From: Anodontia alba
Lineage: Eukaryota; Mollusca; Bivalvia; Lucinida; Lucinidae
Length of the DNA stretch: 64,000 bases
NCBI GenBank assembly: GCA_964016985.1
Contig: OZ024823.1
Location: 109,232,476 to 109,296,475 of the forward strand
Direction: 5' to 3'
Shown: in pieces, positions 58,501-64,000 of the stretch
Layout: each line of letters begins with the position of its first letter
How positions within the stretch are numbered: the stretch's first letter is position 1
Notes under the pieces: generated by a model
Seen by the model: only the letters and a program-made list of their open reading frames with translations
What the model was told of the DNA's origin: nothing
The model's database searches: none
Made by a program: the position numbers and the translations under genes

Positions 58501-60111
58501 ACACATTTAAAAACAAACAGTCTCGTTTAAAATCTAACACATTTAAAACATTGTTGCCCCTTGCTCACCACGAGGAGGTTGAAGTAGGATTTTGAGCCAA
58601 TAATGTTTACGAGTATGTGGGATGCAGTAGTAAAATCGGAGTATCAAGGAACATGAAATTGGTTGGATGTGCACATGTACTTTATTATGTTGTTTGTGTC
58701 TTACAGAGAGTAAAGTGAACACTAGAGGTACATAATGTCCATTCTGTAGACCATGAATATTGTACAGCTGATGAAAGAATTTTGCACAACATTTGAATGT
58801 ACCATCTATGAAAATTTATTATATTGCGCTTTTGACATGTGGAATTATTATATTCCTGTACGCAACTGATATCGGTTTTTTGTACGCAATTTATATGTAA
58901 TTATTTTTCGGTTTGTGCGCAAATGAAATTCGCCCGTGTAAACTGAGACTATATGAGTGTTTGATCAGGTTTTGCCTTGTTTCCCATTCCGACGCATCGC
59001 CAGGCAATAAAGATGATGATTATGATGATGATATGGTGTTTTACTCTCTTTCAAATTTAACTCTTAAAGGTCCAATCACAACTACAGCAGACGGCATTTT
59101 GATCATATTTTTTTTATTTCTCAGAGAAAATAAGACTTGGCATTTCATGTGAATTGTCTCCTAGGCGACATGAGCGCACAACAAAGATTCAAATTAGCCT
59201 GCGCATCCGCGCAGTCTGATCTGAGTCTTGGTTGTTCCCACGAAGAAACTTTGCATCCTTGGCTATTCTTTGTGCCCAGTGAAGATTCTGATCAGCCTGC
59301 GCATATGCGCAGGATGATCTGACTCTTCACTGGGCGCACATGTTCGAAGGTACGTTTTCCGACGTGGTGGCTTGTATAGTGAAAACAGGCATACAATGGT
59401 CTATAAGTGGGGTTAGGCAAGTTTTAACCCTTTCATCAATACAGACCAATTCAGATACCTTTGCAAACAATGCAGATCAAGATGAGACGGCTCGTAATGA
59501 GACGTCTCATCTGGGTTTACACTGTTAGCCATTCTGTTATTGACTTTTTTACTGAACTCTTGCAATAATGAATGTGTCCAAATTCAGAGATGGGAGAGTT
59601 CGACTTCATGTCGTGAAACGTGGGGGTAAAAGTATTAAACCATTTAAACCCATTTATGCGTAGCGTCCCATAAACGGAACATTAGCAAACAGTGTAGACC
59701 TAGATCAGGCGTCTTATTAGGGTCTACACTGTTTGCATTAAATACAGGAATTTCTATACAACATGGTTATATTAATAACTAACCAGACACCTTTTCTATT
59801 GGAAATGGACCTGTCCAAATACTTGAAATAGAAGAGTCCATTCGGCATAAATGGATTAAACCAGCTTCAGTTTCTTTGTTACTTCTAGCAACCTTTTTTA
59901 CTGCATAAATACTGTCTTTACCTGCTTCATGACCTAAATTGTCCTCATTTCTCATATCATATGGTGAAAATACCTTGGTTTGCATAGCTGTAGATTAGAG
60001 GGTAATTTTATTTTCTATTTTTAATTGCAGCCAAAGTTCCCAAGTTCTGTGGTTCGTCCTGGAGAAACCTACCATGAGACTGCCTGGTACAAGTTTGGAG
60101 TAAACAAGTGA
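35417..60111 (+). CDS. GALM: Galactose mutarotase-like gene (aldose 1-epimerase family), plus copy, 8 exons
   Basis: Exons 35417-35484, 41355-41485, 43338-43498, 45846-46055, 49762-49843, 53540-53687, 57818-58001 and 60031-60111 join with GT-AG introns into 1065 nt, or 354 residues. Expected role: anomer interconversion of galactose or related aldoses in the cytosol. Seen: CGRVANRI (79-86), VHGGF (His112), SHFMVNLAGH (His182), SGRYMEV, PNAIN and the VRPGETYHETAWYKF end. The FDH Asp is His251. At the catalytic Glu position the ungapped alignment puts Met317, with Glu316 one residue off, so function as a canonical mutarotase is uncertain. Introns reach about 5.9 kb and are mostly transposon. 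It is an inverted paralogue of the gene at 9420-28224, and I see no second exon 6 here. Confidence 0.92.
35600..36330. mobile_element. Decayed pogo-like MITE with internal duplication, split by a hairpin element
   Basis: It shares ACCTTGTTTTATTCTTATTT, CGTCACCTCTTGGGCGAAGG and ACGAATTTTGTCGTTG with the copies at 7520 and 42706. TTGATTCCACGTGG occurs twice (about 35610 and 35747). A 107-bp hairpin (35798-35904) is inserted in it. Start of intron 1 of the plus gene. Confidence 0.6.
35798..35904. mobile_element. 107-bp near-perfect hairpin MITE (CCCAG type)
   Basis: Same palindrome, ends CCCAG and CTGGG. It interrupts a pogo-like MITE: the sequence on either side rejoins as GAAGAT/GTTGC, matching the uninterrupted copy. 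About 300 bp into intron 1 of the plus gene. Confidence 0.85.
36862..37560. mobile_element. CGAAAACATGCC-type MITE split by an insertion
   Basis: The left part runs to GGGGTTTAAG at about 37033 and the right part resumes GGGTTTAAGGGGATC at about 37515, ending at GCATGTTTTCGTGATGA. Between them lies a separate repeat bounded by G- and C-runs (37033-37515). Confidence 0.75.
37034..37515. repeat. Insertion with inverted poly(G)/poly(C) ends and GTATATGAATGG tandem units
   Basis: GGGGGTGGTAACTT near the left and AAGTTACCACCCCC near the right are inverted. Inside, AGTATATGAATGG followed by a T-rich stretch recurs about seven times at roughly 30-bp spacing. A shorter relative lies at 30375-30460 (TTCCTATATATGGCGTAGAA). 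Confidence 0.65.
37688..37794. mobile_element. 107-bp near-perfect hairpin MITE (CCCAG type)
   Basis: Same palindrome in intron 1 of the plus gene; the right end reads TTGG rather than CTGGG. Confidence 0.85.
38115..38387. mobile_element. CGAAAACATGCC-type MITE
   Basis: TTACGAAAACATGCCTATTC to GGCATGTTTTCGTGATG; centre TACTCGTTAGAACCGCCTC palindrome. Intron 1 of the plus gene. Confidence 0.85.
38585..39600 (-). pseudogene. LINE reverse-transcriptase C-terminal relic
   Basis: Minus-strand frames in order: KGRKAFFKIKQCVGFNNPC...KLFDSLVSPIILYCSVIWG...FEYLHLKFIKEVLGVHCKAT (39559-39235), a middle part shifted at about 39245 (to 39002), then KLRISAHNLAIEKGRYNNI...CPVC...HFLLEC (38917-38588), the zinc-finger-like end of non-LTR reverse transcriptases. 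At least two frameshifts separate the pieces and the catalytic palm is absent, so it is dead. It lies in intron 1 of the plus mutarotase gene, antisense. Confidence 0.85.
39672..39783. mobile_element. CCCTAAGTATTGGGACA-type MITE, fragment
   Basis: GTGACAAACAGTGTAAACCC, hairpin core, GTCTGTCCAACTACGTAGAG. Just beyond the LINE relic. Confidence 0.55.
40040..40760. repeat. Two tandem units of a TCACATAA-rich repeat, about 370 bp each
   Basis: Both units contain GTCCGGGCTAACGAAAT, GTGACTGTTGTCCATA, several TCACATAA or TTATGTGA motifs, then CGCTATCTCCTCCTAAA and GGGCGGAATTTAACCAAACT. They are linked by (TCCG)n. The first unit holds a 24-C run (40121-40144). Intron 1 of the plus gene. Confidence 0.8.
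40848..40886. repeat. Poly(C) followed by poly(A)
   Basis: Interrupted C tract changing to nine A and TTTTT. Confidence 0.9.
40969..41246. mobile_element. CGAAAACATGCC-type MITE near exon 2
   Basis: CATCACGAAAACATACCTAT to GGCGTGTTTTCGTAATG. A small duplication of AACATAGATTGTG interrupts the left arm. It ends 108 bp before exon 2 of the plus gene. Confidence 0.85.
41355..41485 (+). CDS. GALM: Mutarotase-like plus gene, exon 2
   Basis: 131 nt after TTTATTACAG, with donor GTAAG. It reads FTFNNENNVTITVLNYGCII, then TPDKDGNVVDINLGFDNLK. Two codons plus a base longer than the minus copy's exon 2 because the codon phase and an added residue differ. A MITE copy (40969-41246) ends about 110 bp upstream. 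Confidence 0.92.
41610..41842. mobile_element. CAGCAGACGACA-type hairpin MITE
   Basis: TTAGCAGACGATAAATTGAT, core CATTTCATGCAAATTGTCTC, right end TCGTCTGCTGAAATTTTTAC. 125 bp after exon 2 of the plus gene. Confidence 0.8.
42461..42539. mobile_element. ACGTCG hairpin element, partial
   Basis: CCCAGAGGACACATGCCGTT, internal AACGTTG units, end GCGTGCCCACTTGG. Intron 2 of the plus gene. Confidence 0.65.
42706..43046. mobile_element. Pogo-like MITE, 341 bp
   Basis: Starts CAGTCAATCCTCTTTATACC, ends AACGAGGGTTCACTG, with TA on both sides. The internal palindrome is around GAATCGCCTCACTGAGGCGA. In intron 2 of the plus gene. Confidence 0.8.
43338..43498 (+). CDS. GALM: Mutarotase-like plus gene, exon 3 (GRVANRI and HGG motifs)
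   Basis: 161 nt, acceptor TCTGTAG, donor GTAATT. It encodes DYEVNNNYFGALCGRVANRI and ends HFVHGGFVGFSR, with the active-site His at residue 112. Confidence 0.94.
43682..43791. mobile_element. CGAAAACATGCC-type MITE, right-end fragment
   Basis: AATAATGTATACCCCTGTAA to GGCATGTTTTCGTGATG, directly beside the LINE ORF1 relic. Confidence 0.7.
43844..44821 (-). pseudogene. LINE ORF1-like relic (coiled coil plus RNA-binding domain)
   Basis: The minus-strand frame 44389-43844 gives 181 residues: a leucine/asparagine-rich coiled coil (LEKTVTILELENNNRKLEND), then EQYGRRNILRVSGIPE and DIDRSNRVGK, typical of the RRM-like core of LINE ORF1 proteins, and a basic C-terminal part. Upstream, an ATG at 44819-44821 begins MEETKSKTPATEKDAIVSP. 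Two frameshifts (near 44755 and 44430) are needed to join it to the core. ORF1p normally coats the element RNA. It has no polymerase beside it and sits in intron 3 of the plus mutarotase gene. Confidence 0.75.
45546..45787. mobile_element. GGGCCCAGTTGTTCAAA-type palindromic MITE beside exon 4
   Basis: GGGCCCAGTTGTTCAAAGGG to GCTTTGAACAACTGGGCCC; ends 58 bp before exon 4 of the plus gene, so it may overlap the branch-point region. Confidence 0.85.
45846..46055 (+). CDS. GALM: Mutarotase-like plus gene, exon 4 (second catalytic His)
   Basis: 210 nt, phase 0 in and out, acceptor TTTCAG, donor GTAAG. It encodes RVWAWDIKDNQLILTYTDPD, then GLPGEVVTHVTYTL and TPIDLGSHFMVNLAGH (His182). A palindromic element ends only 58 bp before the acceptor. 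Confidence 0.94.
46068..46154. mobile_element. ACGTCG hairpin element beside exon 4
   Basis: Repeated AACGTCG and GACGTCG units in inverted array, beginning 13 bp after the exon 4 donor of the plus gene. Confidence 0.65.
46158..46436. mobile_element. CGAAAACATGCC-type MITE
   Basis: TTACGAAAACATGCCTATTC to GCATGTTTTCGTGATG with a perfect-looking centre TAGAACCGCCTCGCCGAGGC. About 100 bp after exon 4 of the plus gene. Confidence 0.85.
46738..48317. mobile_element. 1.58-kb element built of palindromic GGTACC minisatellites, with about 50-bp inverted ends
   Basis: The left end GTTGAACCGTAAATTTC and the right end GAAATTTACGGTTCAAC are inverted, and similarity continues about 50 bp inward. ATGCTT flanks both sides (46731-46736, 48319-48324) as a candidate target duplication. 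Two clusters (46788-47205 and 48090-48290) hold at least eight copies of a self-complementary unit around GAATTGGTACCAATTC separated by TCACACATGTGA. A SINE lies between the clusters. Intron 4 of the plus gene. Confidence 0.7.
47400..47691 (+). mobile_element. Diverged tRNA-derived SINE with long poly(A)
   Basis: It shares TTCCGCTGATTCCAG, GTACTGGTTAACTGCC and a CAAACAAACAAAGC tail with the other SINEs, then about 30 A. The head is decayed. It sits inside the palindrome-built element 46738-48317. Confidence 0.7.
48440..48770. mobile_element. Tigger-like MITE with central palindrome
   Basis: CAGTCGACTCTCGTTATTTC at the left, a degraded inverted end near 48760. Central GAGGAGAAATTGCTCC hairpin with one arm partly duplicated. 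Intron 4 of the plus gene. Confidence 0.7.
49762..49843 (+). CDS. GALM: Mutarotase-like plus gene, exon 5
   Basis: 82 nt, acceptor CTTTCCAG, donor GTGAGT. It reads GAGAIRDHMVTINADRF and ends GENFLPT plus one base. It pairs with exon 5 of the minus gene. Confidence 0.9.
50100..50414. mobile_element. CAGTGGCTCRAAC-type MITE nested in another MITE
   Basis: CATCCGAACCTCAATGGCTC to TTCGAATTAGCCATGG, flanked by TA. It splits a CGAAAACATGCC-type MITE whose halves lie at 50074-50099 and 50415-50647. Confidence 0.8.
50643..50886. mobile_element. CCCTAAGTATTGGGACA-type MITE with duplicated right end
   Basis: TTTACCATAAATCCTTTCCA, core GATCATACCCCGCGTTC, then two copies of GGTCTACACTG(T/C)TTGCTCAGG. 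Intron 5 of the plus gene. Confidence 0.6.
51008..51284. mobile_element. CGAAAACATGCC-type MITE
   Basis: TTACGAAAACACGCCTATTC to GCATGTTTTCGTGATG; central TTAGAATCGCCTCGGTGAGG hairpin. Intron 5 of the plus gene. Confidence 0.85.
51672..51914. mobile_element. GGGCCCAGTTGTTCAAA-type palindromic MITE
   Basis: GGGTCCAGTTGTTCAAAGC to TTTGAACAACTGGTCC; centre GTGAGTAGCTTTTGCAGTGC. Intron 5 of the plus gene. Confidence 0.8.
52488..52532. repeat. Poly(T) tract, about 45 bp
   Basis: T tract broken by two C. Could be the A-tail of a minus-strand retroposon, but no body is recognised to its right. Confidence 0.9.
53198..53396. mobile_element. TTAACCCTTGTCCTGCTGAA-type MITE nested in another repeat
   Basis: TTAACCCTTGTCATGCTGAA to AGCAAGAGAAAGGTTAA. 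It splits an AATACTTGGACACC / CAGTCATAAATGAACTAATC repeat. It ends about 140 bp before exon 6 of the plus gene. Confidence 0.8.
53540..53687 (+). CDS. GALM: Mutarotase-like plus gene, exon 6
   Basis: 148 nt, acceptor TTTCTAG, donor GTGAGT. It reads GELVHVGTTCMDFRNPRLLP, then an active-site loop QAFHHGFCVG where GALM has GFDHNFCLKG (Asp to His251), and ends KKLMA plus AA. It is present once; nothing like the second exon 6 of the minus gene was found in the flanking introns. Confidence 0.92.
54245..54500 (-). mobile_element. tRNA-derived SINE, minus orientation
   Basis: Reverse complement of the SINE: TTTTACGGCCCAGTCAAACC, CTAAGCGGTTAACCAGTATT, CTTGAATCAGCGGAAGG, and a tRNA head at its right end (CTCCTGATCACCAGTTGGAC). 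It is in intron 6 of the plus gene. Confidence 0.8.
54625..54865. mobile_element. CAGCAGACGACA-type hairpin MITE
   Basis: TTAGCAGACGACACTTTTCT, core, right end ACGTCTGCTGAAAATTTTAC and ACTATGCGTTAA. Intron 6 of the plus gene. Confidence 0.75.
55137..55308. mobile_element. Expanded ACGTCG element with tandem internal units
   Basis: CACATGACGTTTATATAACG to AAATGTCATGTGCCCGCTGG. The interior holds three or four repeats of TGAACGTCATGGCGTTG...ATCGACGTTAATG. Longer than sister copies through tandem amplification. Confidence 0.7.
55335..55548. mobile_element. TTAACCCTTGTCCTGCTGAA-type MITE
   Basis: TTAACCCTTGTCCTGCTGAA to GGTTCAGCAGGACTAGGGTT, central GTTGGCTTCTTCAAAAGCC hairpin. Intron 6 of the plus gene. 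Confidence 0.85.
56399..56505. mobile_element. 107-bp near-perfect hairpin MITE (CCCAG type), variant
   Basis: Both arms carry matching changes (TCTACATAAA with TTTACGTAGA, ATATCGGGCC), so pairing is kept while sequence differs from the other three copies. Intron 6 of the plus gene. Confidence 0.85.
56790..57005. repeat. Dispersed repeat, copy 2
   Basis: Counterpart of 27410-27600 with the same block order (TAAAACGCGGCAAATCTACA, AAAAAGTGTAACCGGAG, CCAGCACTCTCAGCGCTTTG). Confidence 0.6.
57106..57320. mobile_element. TTAACCCATTGAAGACTGGA-type MITE, sister copy
   Basis: AAACCCATTGTAGTCTGGAG to TTCAGTCTGCAATGGGTTAA, with a shortened core hairpin. Intron 6 of the plus gene. Confidence 0.75.
57391..57626. 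mobile_element. Composite hairpin MITE upstream of exon 7
   Basis: TTAACCCTTAAAGCGCCAAG and TGGCGCTTTAAGGGTTAA are inverted ends. A second hairpin (GGCAAACAGTGTGGACCCTG) lies inside. Confidence 0.7.
57660..57788. mobile_element. Hairpin MITE fragment ending 30 bp before exon 7
   Basis: TTGATATACCATACGAAATA, CAAGCCTTATTTTCC, AATGTCGTCTGCTGCTAGTG, CTGGTGCTTTAAGGATTA. Confidence 0.65.
57818..58001 (+). CDS. GALM: Mutarotase-like plus gene, exon 7
   Basis: 184 nt, acceptor TTCCTAG, donor GTATAC. It reads IDHQSSGRYMEVSSTNPTVF and ends IEMMPMGYPNAINM. Hairpin MITE copies sit about 30 bp on either side (57660-57788 and 58034-58219). Confidence 0.93.
58034..58219. mobile_element. CAGCAGACGACA-type hairpin MITE 33 bp after exon 7
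   Basis: TCCGCAGACGACAATTTGAC, core GTTTTGACATTTCATGCATT, right end AATGTCGTCTGCTG, GTAGAGCGTTAA. Confidence 0.8.
58412..58645. repeat. Tandem duplication, about 138-bp unit
   Basis: CATTGTTGCCCCTTGCTCAC and the following 80 bp recur about 138 bp later with a few changes. Intron 7 of the plus gene. Confidence 0.8.
60031..60111 (+). CDS. GALM: Mutarotase-like plus gene, exon 8 (stop codon)
   Basis: 81 nt after TTTTTAATTGCAG. It reads PKFPSSVVRPGETYHETAW, then YKFGVNK and TGA. It matches the family C-terminus and exon 8 of the minus gene in length and position. Confidence 0.92.
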   Translation, partial: PKFPSSVVRPGETYHETAWYKFGVNK

Positions 60112-60166
60112 AATAGTCACGCTTTGAAACCGGACTCATTACCATGACTTAATCAACGTGACTCTA

Positions 60167-60172
60167 ATTAAA
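60167..60172 (+). terminator. Candidate polyadenylation signal ATTAAA
   Basis: ATTAAA 56 bp after the stop codon of the plus mutarotase gene. It is a common variant hexamer, so position is the only support. A MITE begins at about 60288. Confidence 0.35.
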
Positions 60173-60287
60173 GCAGGGTCACAAGAACGCCTGATGAATG
60201 TTACATGTGAATGTCACAGTTCCTTTGCAGTCCGGTCCAGGCCTTTTCACCCACTTTTAGACTGCATATATGGTGTCTATAAATAGA

Positions 60288-60505
60288 AACGCTCAGCATG
60301 CTGAGGAAAACTTTCAGCAGACGGCATATTAAAATATTTTTCTTATTTTACCAGAAAACAGGTTTTGACATTTCATGTAAAGTGTCTCCTAATTGCGTGA
60401 AATGTCAAATCCTGTTTTTTTTGTTTTTTTTTTTAAAAATGAATAACAGTATCAGTTTGTCGACTGCTGAGTTAGCCCAGAGTGTGGTAAAGATTAAAGA
60501 CCTGG
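60288..60505. mobile_element. CAGCAGACGACA-type hairpin MITE downstream of the plus gene
   Basis: AACGCTCAGCATGCTGAGG, CAGCAGACGGCATATTAAAA, core, right end CTGCTGAGTTAGCCCAGAG. Confidence 0.75.
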
Positions 60506-60676
60506 TTAAAATGCGAGGATGCGCAGGTTAGTCTTCCTCGTCAGTGTTCAAACAAGCCTCCTACCACATTGTTAGGATGCTGGTCATGACATTTACATCT
60601 GACATTTACAGGTGATTTTGTGCCCTAACTAGTTTTCTTTTTCTGCCATACTGTAAAAATCCGAAAAATTTCAACC

Positions 60677-60949
60677 ATTACGAAAACATACCTATTCAAA
60701 TATATTGAAAATTTCACCACCAAAAAACTGACAGTTTCAGATAAAAATTCTGATATTTTTCATATTTCTGCTCGAAAACAGATTGTGGGTACTCGTTAGA
60801 ACCGCCTCGGCGAGGCGGTTCTAACTACCCACAATCTATGTTTTCGAGCAGAAATCAGAAAAATAATGTATACCCCTGAAAACCCCAGTTTTACTATATA
60901 AAAGTGGGGTTTAAGGGGGTCAAAGTTATACAGGTATGATTTCGTGATG
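60677..60949. mobile_element. CGAAAACATGCC-type MITE
   Basis: TTACGAAAACATACCTATTC to GGTATGATTTCGTGATG; centre GAACCGCCTCGGCGAGGCGG. Downstream of the plus gene. Confidence 0.85.
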
Positions 60950-61064
60950 GGAATATTTGGAATAATTATAGCAGTTCCATTTTCCTAATTGGTTTGTCTT
61001 TTTATGTGCAGTGTTACACTAAAAGTGAAATAAAATAAGTTCCTTTGTAATTGTTTTTTTATGC

Positions 61065-62185
61065 TTTAGCCATTACCACTCTATAGGCAAATTCAGTAGA
61101 TGGCAAATTGATGATGTTTCTTTTTTTTTTTTTTTTTTTTCAGAAAATAGGTCTCGACATTTCATGCAAACTGTCTCCAGAGGAGATAATTTGCATGAAA
61201 TGACATATCCTATTTTTCTAGGAAAAATTAGTAAGGAGACCATTTGAGAAATGTCAAAGCCTATATTCTTGAAAATAAAAAAACAACAAAAAAAAAAAAA
61301 AAAAAAAAACAACAAGAAAACTATTTGAAAACGTCTGCTGATATGTTTACCCAGTACGCTAAGCGTTAACGCTCAGAATGCTAGGTAAAGTTTCAGTGGT
61401 CGACATATACTTATTTTGCTTGGTATAGTTGAAAACAATCACACTCTGATAACGATAATCTAACTGAAGGACAAAAAGATGACTATGAGAAGAACACTCG
61501 AAGTGTCATGTTAGAGATAACCTCAGATGATCTTACAGTGTTAGTGGTGACTGACATATTAACCCTAGTCCTGCTGAACCCGGATATACCCCGCTTTTGC
61601 AAACAGTGTAGATCCAGATCAGTTGGCTTCTTCAGAAGCCAACTGATCTGGATCTGCACTGTTTGCCATTAAATATGTGAATTTATATCAACAATCTGGA
61701 TCAAGTAATCTGATTGGGTGAAAATTAGAAGTGGGCGTGGCATCTTAATTTATTCAGCAGGACAAGGGTTAAATTGTATTTTGCTCACTCATCACTTTTT
61801 AATGCCTAGCATGCTGGGTATAAAAATCAGCAGACGACATTTTGAAATATTTTCCTCATTTTTCCTAGAAAACAGACTGACATTTCATGCATATTGTCCC
61901 CTAAGGAGACAATTTGCATGAAATGTCAAAGCCTGTTTTCTTGGAAAATAATAATTCTGGAGACATGGAAGAGTATTAACCTTTACTACTCTGTTGGCTA
62001 ATCAGCAGACGAAAAACTGATGATGTTTCTCTTATCTGCCCGGACAATATGTTTTTGACATTTCATGCAATTGTGATTGTCTCCTTAGGAGACAATTTGC
62101 ATGAAATGTCAAACCTATTTCTCTGGCTAAAAAAGAGACATTTTGCATGAAATGTCAAACCTACTAAACTGTAAAAAAAAAGAAA
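61065..62185. repeat. Cluster of CAGCAGACGACA-type hairpin MITEs
   Basis: Three copies, 61065-61368, 61798-61975 and 61978-62185, each with ACATTTCATGCAAATTGTCT cores facing their inverse. The TTAACCC MITE at 61559-61772 sits between the first two. Confidence 0.7.
61559..61772. mobile_element. TTAACCCTTGTCCTGCTGAA-type MITE
   Basis: TTAACCCTAGTCCTGCTGAA to TTCAGCAGGACAAGGGTTAA; central GGCTTCTTCAGAAGCC hairpin. Confidence 0.85.
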
Positions 62186-62678
62186 ACTGTTTTACTGCGA
62201 GTTACTGCATTTGTTTACGCTGAATATTCAAAACACCTTTTATAGGTCCTGTCTATACTGATCCTAAATCAAAGTACTGAAAGTACTGAGAGGCGGGCTA
62301 GTCGCTCACAATTCCTTTTTTTTTTTCAGTGCTTTTGCAAATAAGCAAATCTTTGAGATTTGATTTATTAATAAACAGGCTCTGGATGGATGGCATTTGC
62401 TGCCGATAGCCCGGTACTTTTAATTCTAGTAATTACTGCTGAATTCCTGAGTGGCTTTTTTCTGCAAAGTGTCTATTTTTACTGAGGAACTAAACCACAT
62501 GGAGGATGTAGGAACTTTGTCACAAAGAAGGAGTCTCCCTATTTTAGCTTGGGGATTATTACTTTTGTTTTTATCGGTAAATGAATTAATTTCCCTTCAC
62601 TAATTTGATTGATGTTTTCACTCGGTTGCAGAACATTGCACAATTTGTTTTACTATGAACTCTTCATCATAATTGTAG

Positions 62679-62770
62679 TTAACCCTTGTCCTGCTGAATA
62701 AATTAAGAAGCCACGCCCATTTTTAATTTTCAACCAATCAGATTACTTGATCAAGGTTGTTGATATAGGA
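62679..62770. mobile_element. MITE half, cut by the LINE insertion
   Basis: TTAACCCTTGTCCTGCTGAA runs to TTGTTGATATA and then stops at GGATGGATGGATGGA, the tail of the LINE whose body continues to the window edge. The other half should lie beyond 64000. Confidence 0.7.
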
Positions 62771-62943
62771 TGGATGGATGGATATTTTGTTTATAGACGC
62801 TCAACCCTAAAAGGGCATATAGCGTCTAATAAGATGAATATTATATGATGATTTTATTTAATGAGAAATTAAAAATATCTAGGATTGATGAGTTCATTTT
62901 AAAAAGATAAAGTATCAATGATTTTATGTTATTAAAATACAGA

Positions 62944-64000
62944 TCATATTTTATTAAAAAGTCCGATCTCTTTCAGAAAATCGAGTATTTTTTGAGTTGG
63001 CATATTAAAAAGTTCCTTTATATTTTTTACATTAAAATACTTTGTGCGAATATAATTAAATTCAGCACAAGTGACAAGAAAATGTTTGACCGTAAAAGGT
63101 TCGTTACAAGGAATGCAGAATGGAGCTTGTTCATTGTTTAAAATATAAGAATGAGTAATTCTAGTGTGTCCAATTCTACATCTCGTGATTTTTGTTTGTT
63201 CTTTTCTGCTGAGATTAGAGAATGTGCATTTGCTGTTAAAATTTGGTTTGATTTCATTTAATTTATTATAAGTTTGTGTTTCCCAAACAGACTGACATTT
63301 GTTGTTGATGTATTGACAGACGTTTGATTTAAAGTCGGAGTGAGGAATTTTGAAATTGGTTATTACTAAGGATAATGCAGATTTGGCTTCTGAATCTGCT
63401 AATTCATTTCCACGAATATTAACGTGGCTGGGAAGCCAACAAAATACAATTTCTTTTGAAGCGGAAAGATAATAATATTTTTTAAGAATTTGCTGAATTA
63501 ATGGGTTTCTATGGTGTAAATCTTTAAGAGATTTTAATACAGAAAGAGAATCTGAATAAATGATAAACTGTTTTTCAGACTGATCTCTGATATGGTAAAG
63601 TGCAATATCAATTGCCTTGGCTTCGGCGGTAAAAATGGAACTATTATCAGGTAATCTGATACTGTCAGTAAAATTTGGACTAATAACAGAACAAGCAACT
63701 TTCTCATCTTGTTTCGAACCATCTGTATAAATTGACAGGTAATGTTTATAATTTGATTTGATTTCTAAAAATTCATTCTTAAAAATATGCGACTCGACTT
63801 CTGTTTTTTTATTTTTATGAAGGTCTAAAATAATCTTTGGAGGGTTTAACGTCCATGGCTCTTTTGATGGAAAAGAAAAATGCTGAACATTTTTAATATT
63901 GATATTGGCCTCTTCAAGTAACGGTTGTATTCTCAGGCCAAGGGGTTTAATAGCTGTTGGTTTATTATTGTAAAATCTTTCATATTTAGGGTTAAAAACA
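62944..64000 (-). CDS. Non-LTR retrotransposon (LINE) polymerase, C-terminal RNase H region, partial
   Basis: One uninterrupted minus-strand frame runs from the right edge of the window (start outside) to TGA at 62944-62946, about 351 codons. In order: IYTDGSK (first catalytic Asp), TAEAKAI (Glu), IIYSDSLSVL (Asp), FCWLPSHVNIRGNELAD (His and last Asp), then a Cys/His-rich C-terminus FCIPC...KHFLVTC. All four D-E-D-D acidic residues of RNase H are present. The enzyme would degrade the RNA strand of the RNA:cDNA hybrid during target-primed insertion. The reverse transcriptase lies beyond 64000. Lack of stops suggests a young or recently active copy. The 3' end carries a short TCCA-type repeat tail near 62770, within a MITE that it interrupts. 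RNase H suggests an I- or Jockey-like clade, which I cannot fix from this part. Confidence 0.85.
   Translation of the reverse strand, partial: VFNPKYERFYNNKPTAIKPLGLRIQPLLEEANINIKNVQHFSFPSKEPWTLNPPKIILDLHKNKKTEVESHIFKNEFLEIKSNYKHYLSIYTDGSKQDEKVACSVISPNFTDSIRLPDNSSIFTAEAKAIDIALYHIRDQSEKQFIIYSDSLSVLKSLKDLHHRNPLIQQILKKYYYLSASKEIVFCWLPSHVNIRGNELADSEAKSALSLVITNFKIPHSDFKSNVCQYINNKCQSVWETQTYNKLNEIKPNFNSKCTFSNLSRKEQTKITRCRIGHTRITHSYILNNEQAPFCIPCNEPFTVKHFLVTCAEFNYIRTKYFNVKNIKELFNMPTQKILDFLKEIGLFNKI

Overview
The window looks like AT-rich, intron-rich animal nuclear DNA packed with short non-autonomous transposons. Split genes with standard GT-AG introns, tRNA-headed SINEs, LINE fragments and dozens of palindromic MITEs rule out a prokaryote. 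The repeat spectrum and the divergent aldose-epimerase paralogues suggest a mollusc, probably a bivalve. That is an inference; I did not identify the species.

The core is a head-to-head pair of paralogous galactose mutarotase (aldose 1-epimerase, GALM family) genes. One lies on the minus strand (28224 down to 9420) and one on the plus strand (35417 to 60111), with about 7.2 kb between their start codons. I rebuilt all eight coding positions of both genes from reading frame, splice sites and phase. Exons 3 to 8 have identical lengths in the two genes (161, 210, 82, 148, 184, 81 nt), so they arose by inverted duplication. The predicted proteins have 350 and 354 residues. Both keep the GRVANRI motif and the two histidines of the family. 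The substrate-binding Asp is replaced in both, and the catalytic Glu is lost in the minus gene and displaced in the plus gene.

The most striking observation is a duplicated exon 6 in the minus gene. Two intact 148-nt exons (16329-16476 and 14851-14998) have the same phases and usable splice sites, and match at 33 of 50 residues. Because 148 is not a multiple of three, joining both would break the frame, so they look like mutually exclusive alternative exons encoding the active-site loop. The minus gene also carries a decayed tandem copy of the end of exon 8.

Layout: 1-4067, repeats, with a pogo/Tigger-like element nested in a MITE; 4068-4281, last exon of an unidentified plus-strand gene; 4282-9419, repeat-rich convergent intergenic DNA; 9420-28224, minus mutarotase gene; 28225-35416, shared upstream region, almost all repeats and microsatellites; 35417-60111, plus mutarotase gene, whose introns hold a LINE reverse-transcriptase relic, a LINE ORF1 relic, a TCACATAA-rich tandem repeat and a 1.58-kb palindrome-built element; 60112-62943, repeats; 62944-64000, the open C-terminal part of a LINE polymerase with an RNase H domain, running off the window. 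Most other ATG-initiated frames are readings through hairpins or microsatellites and are not genes.
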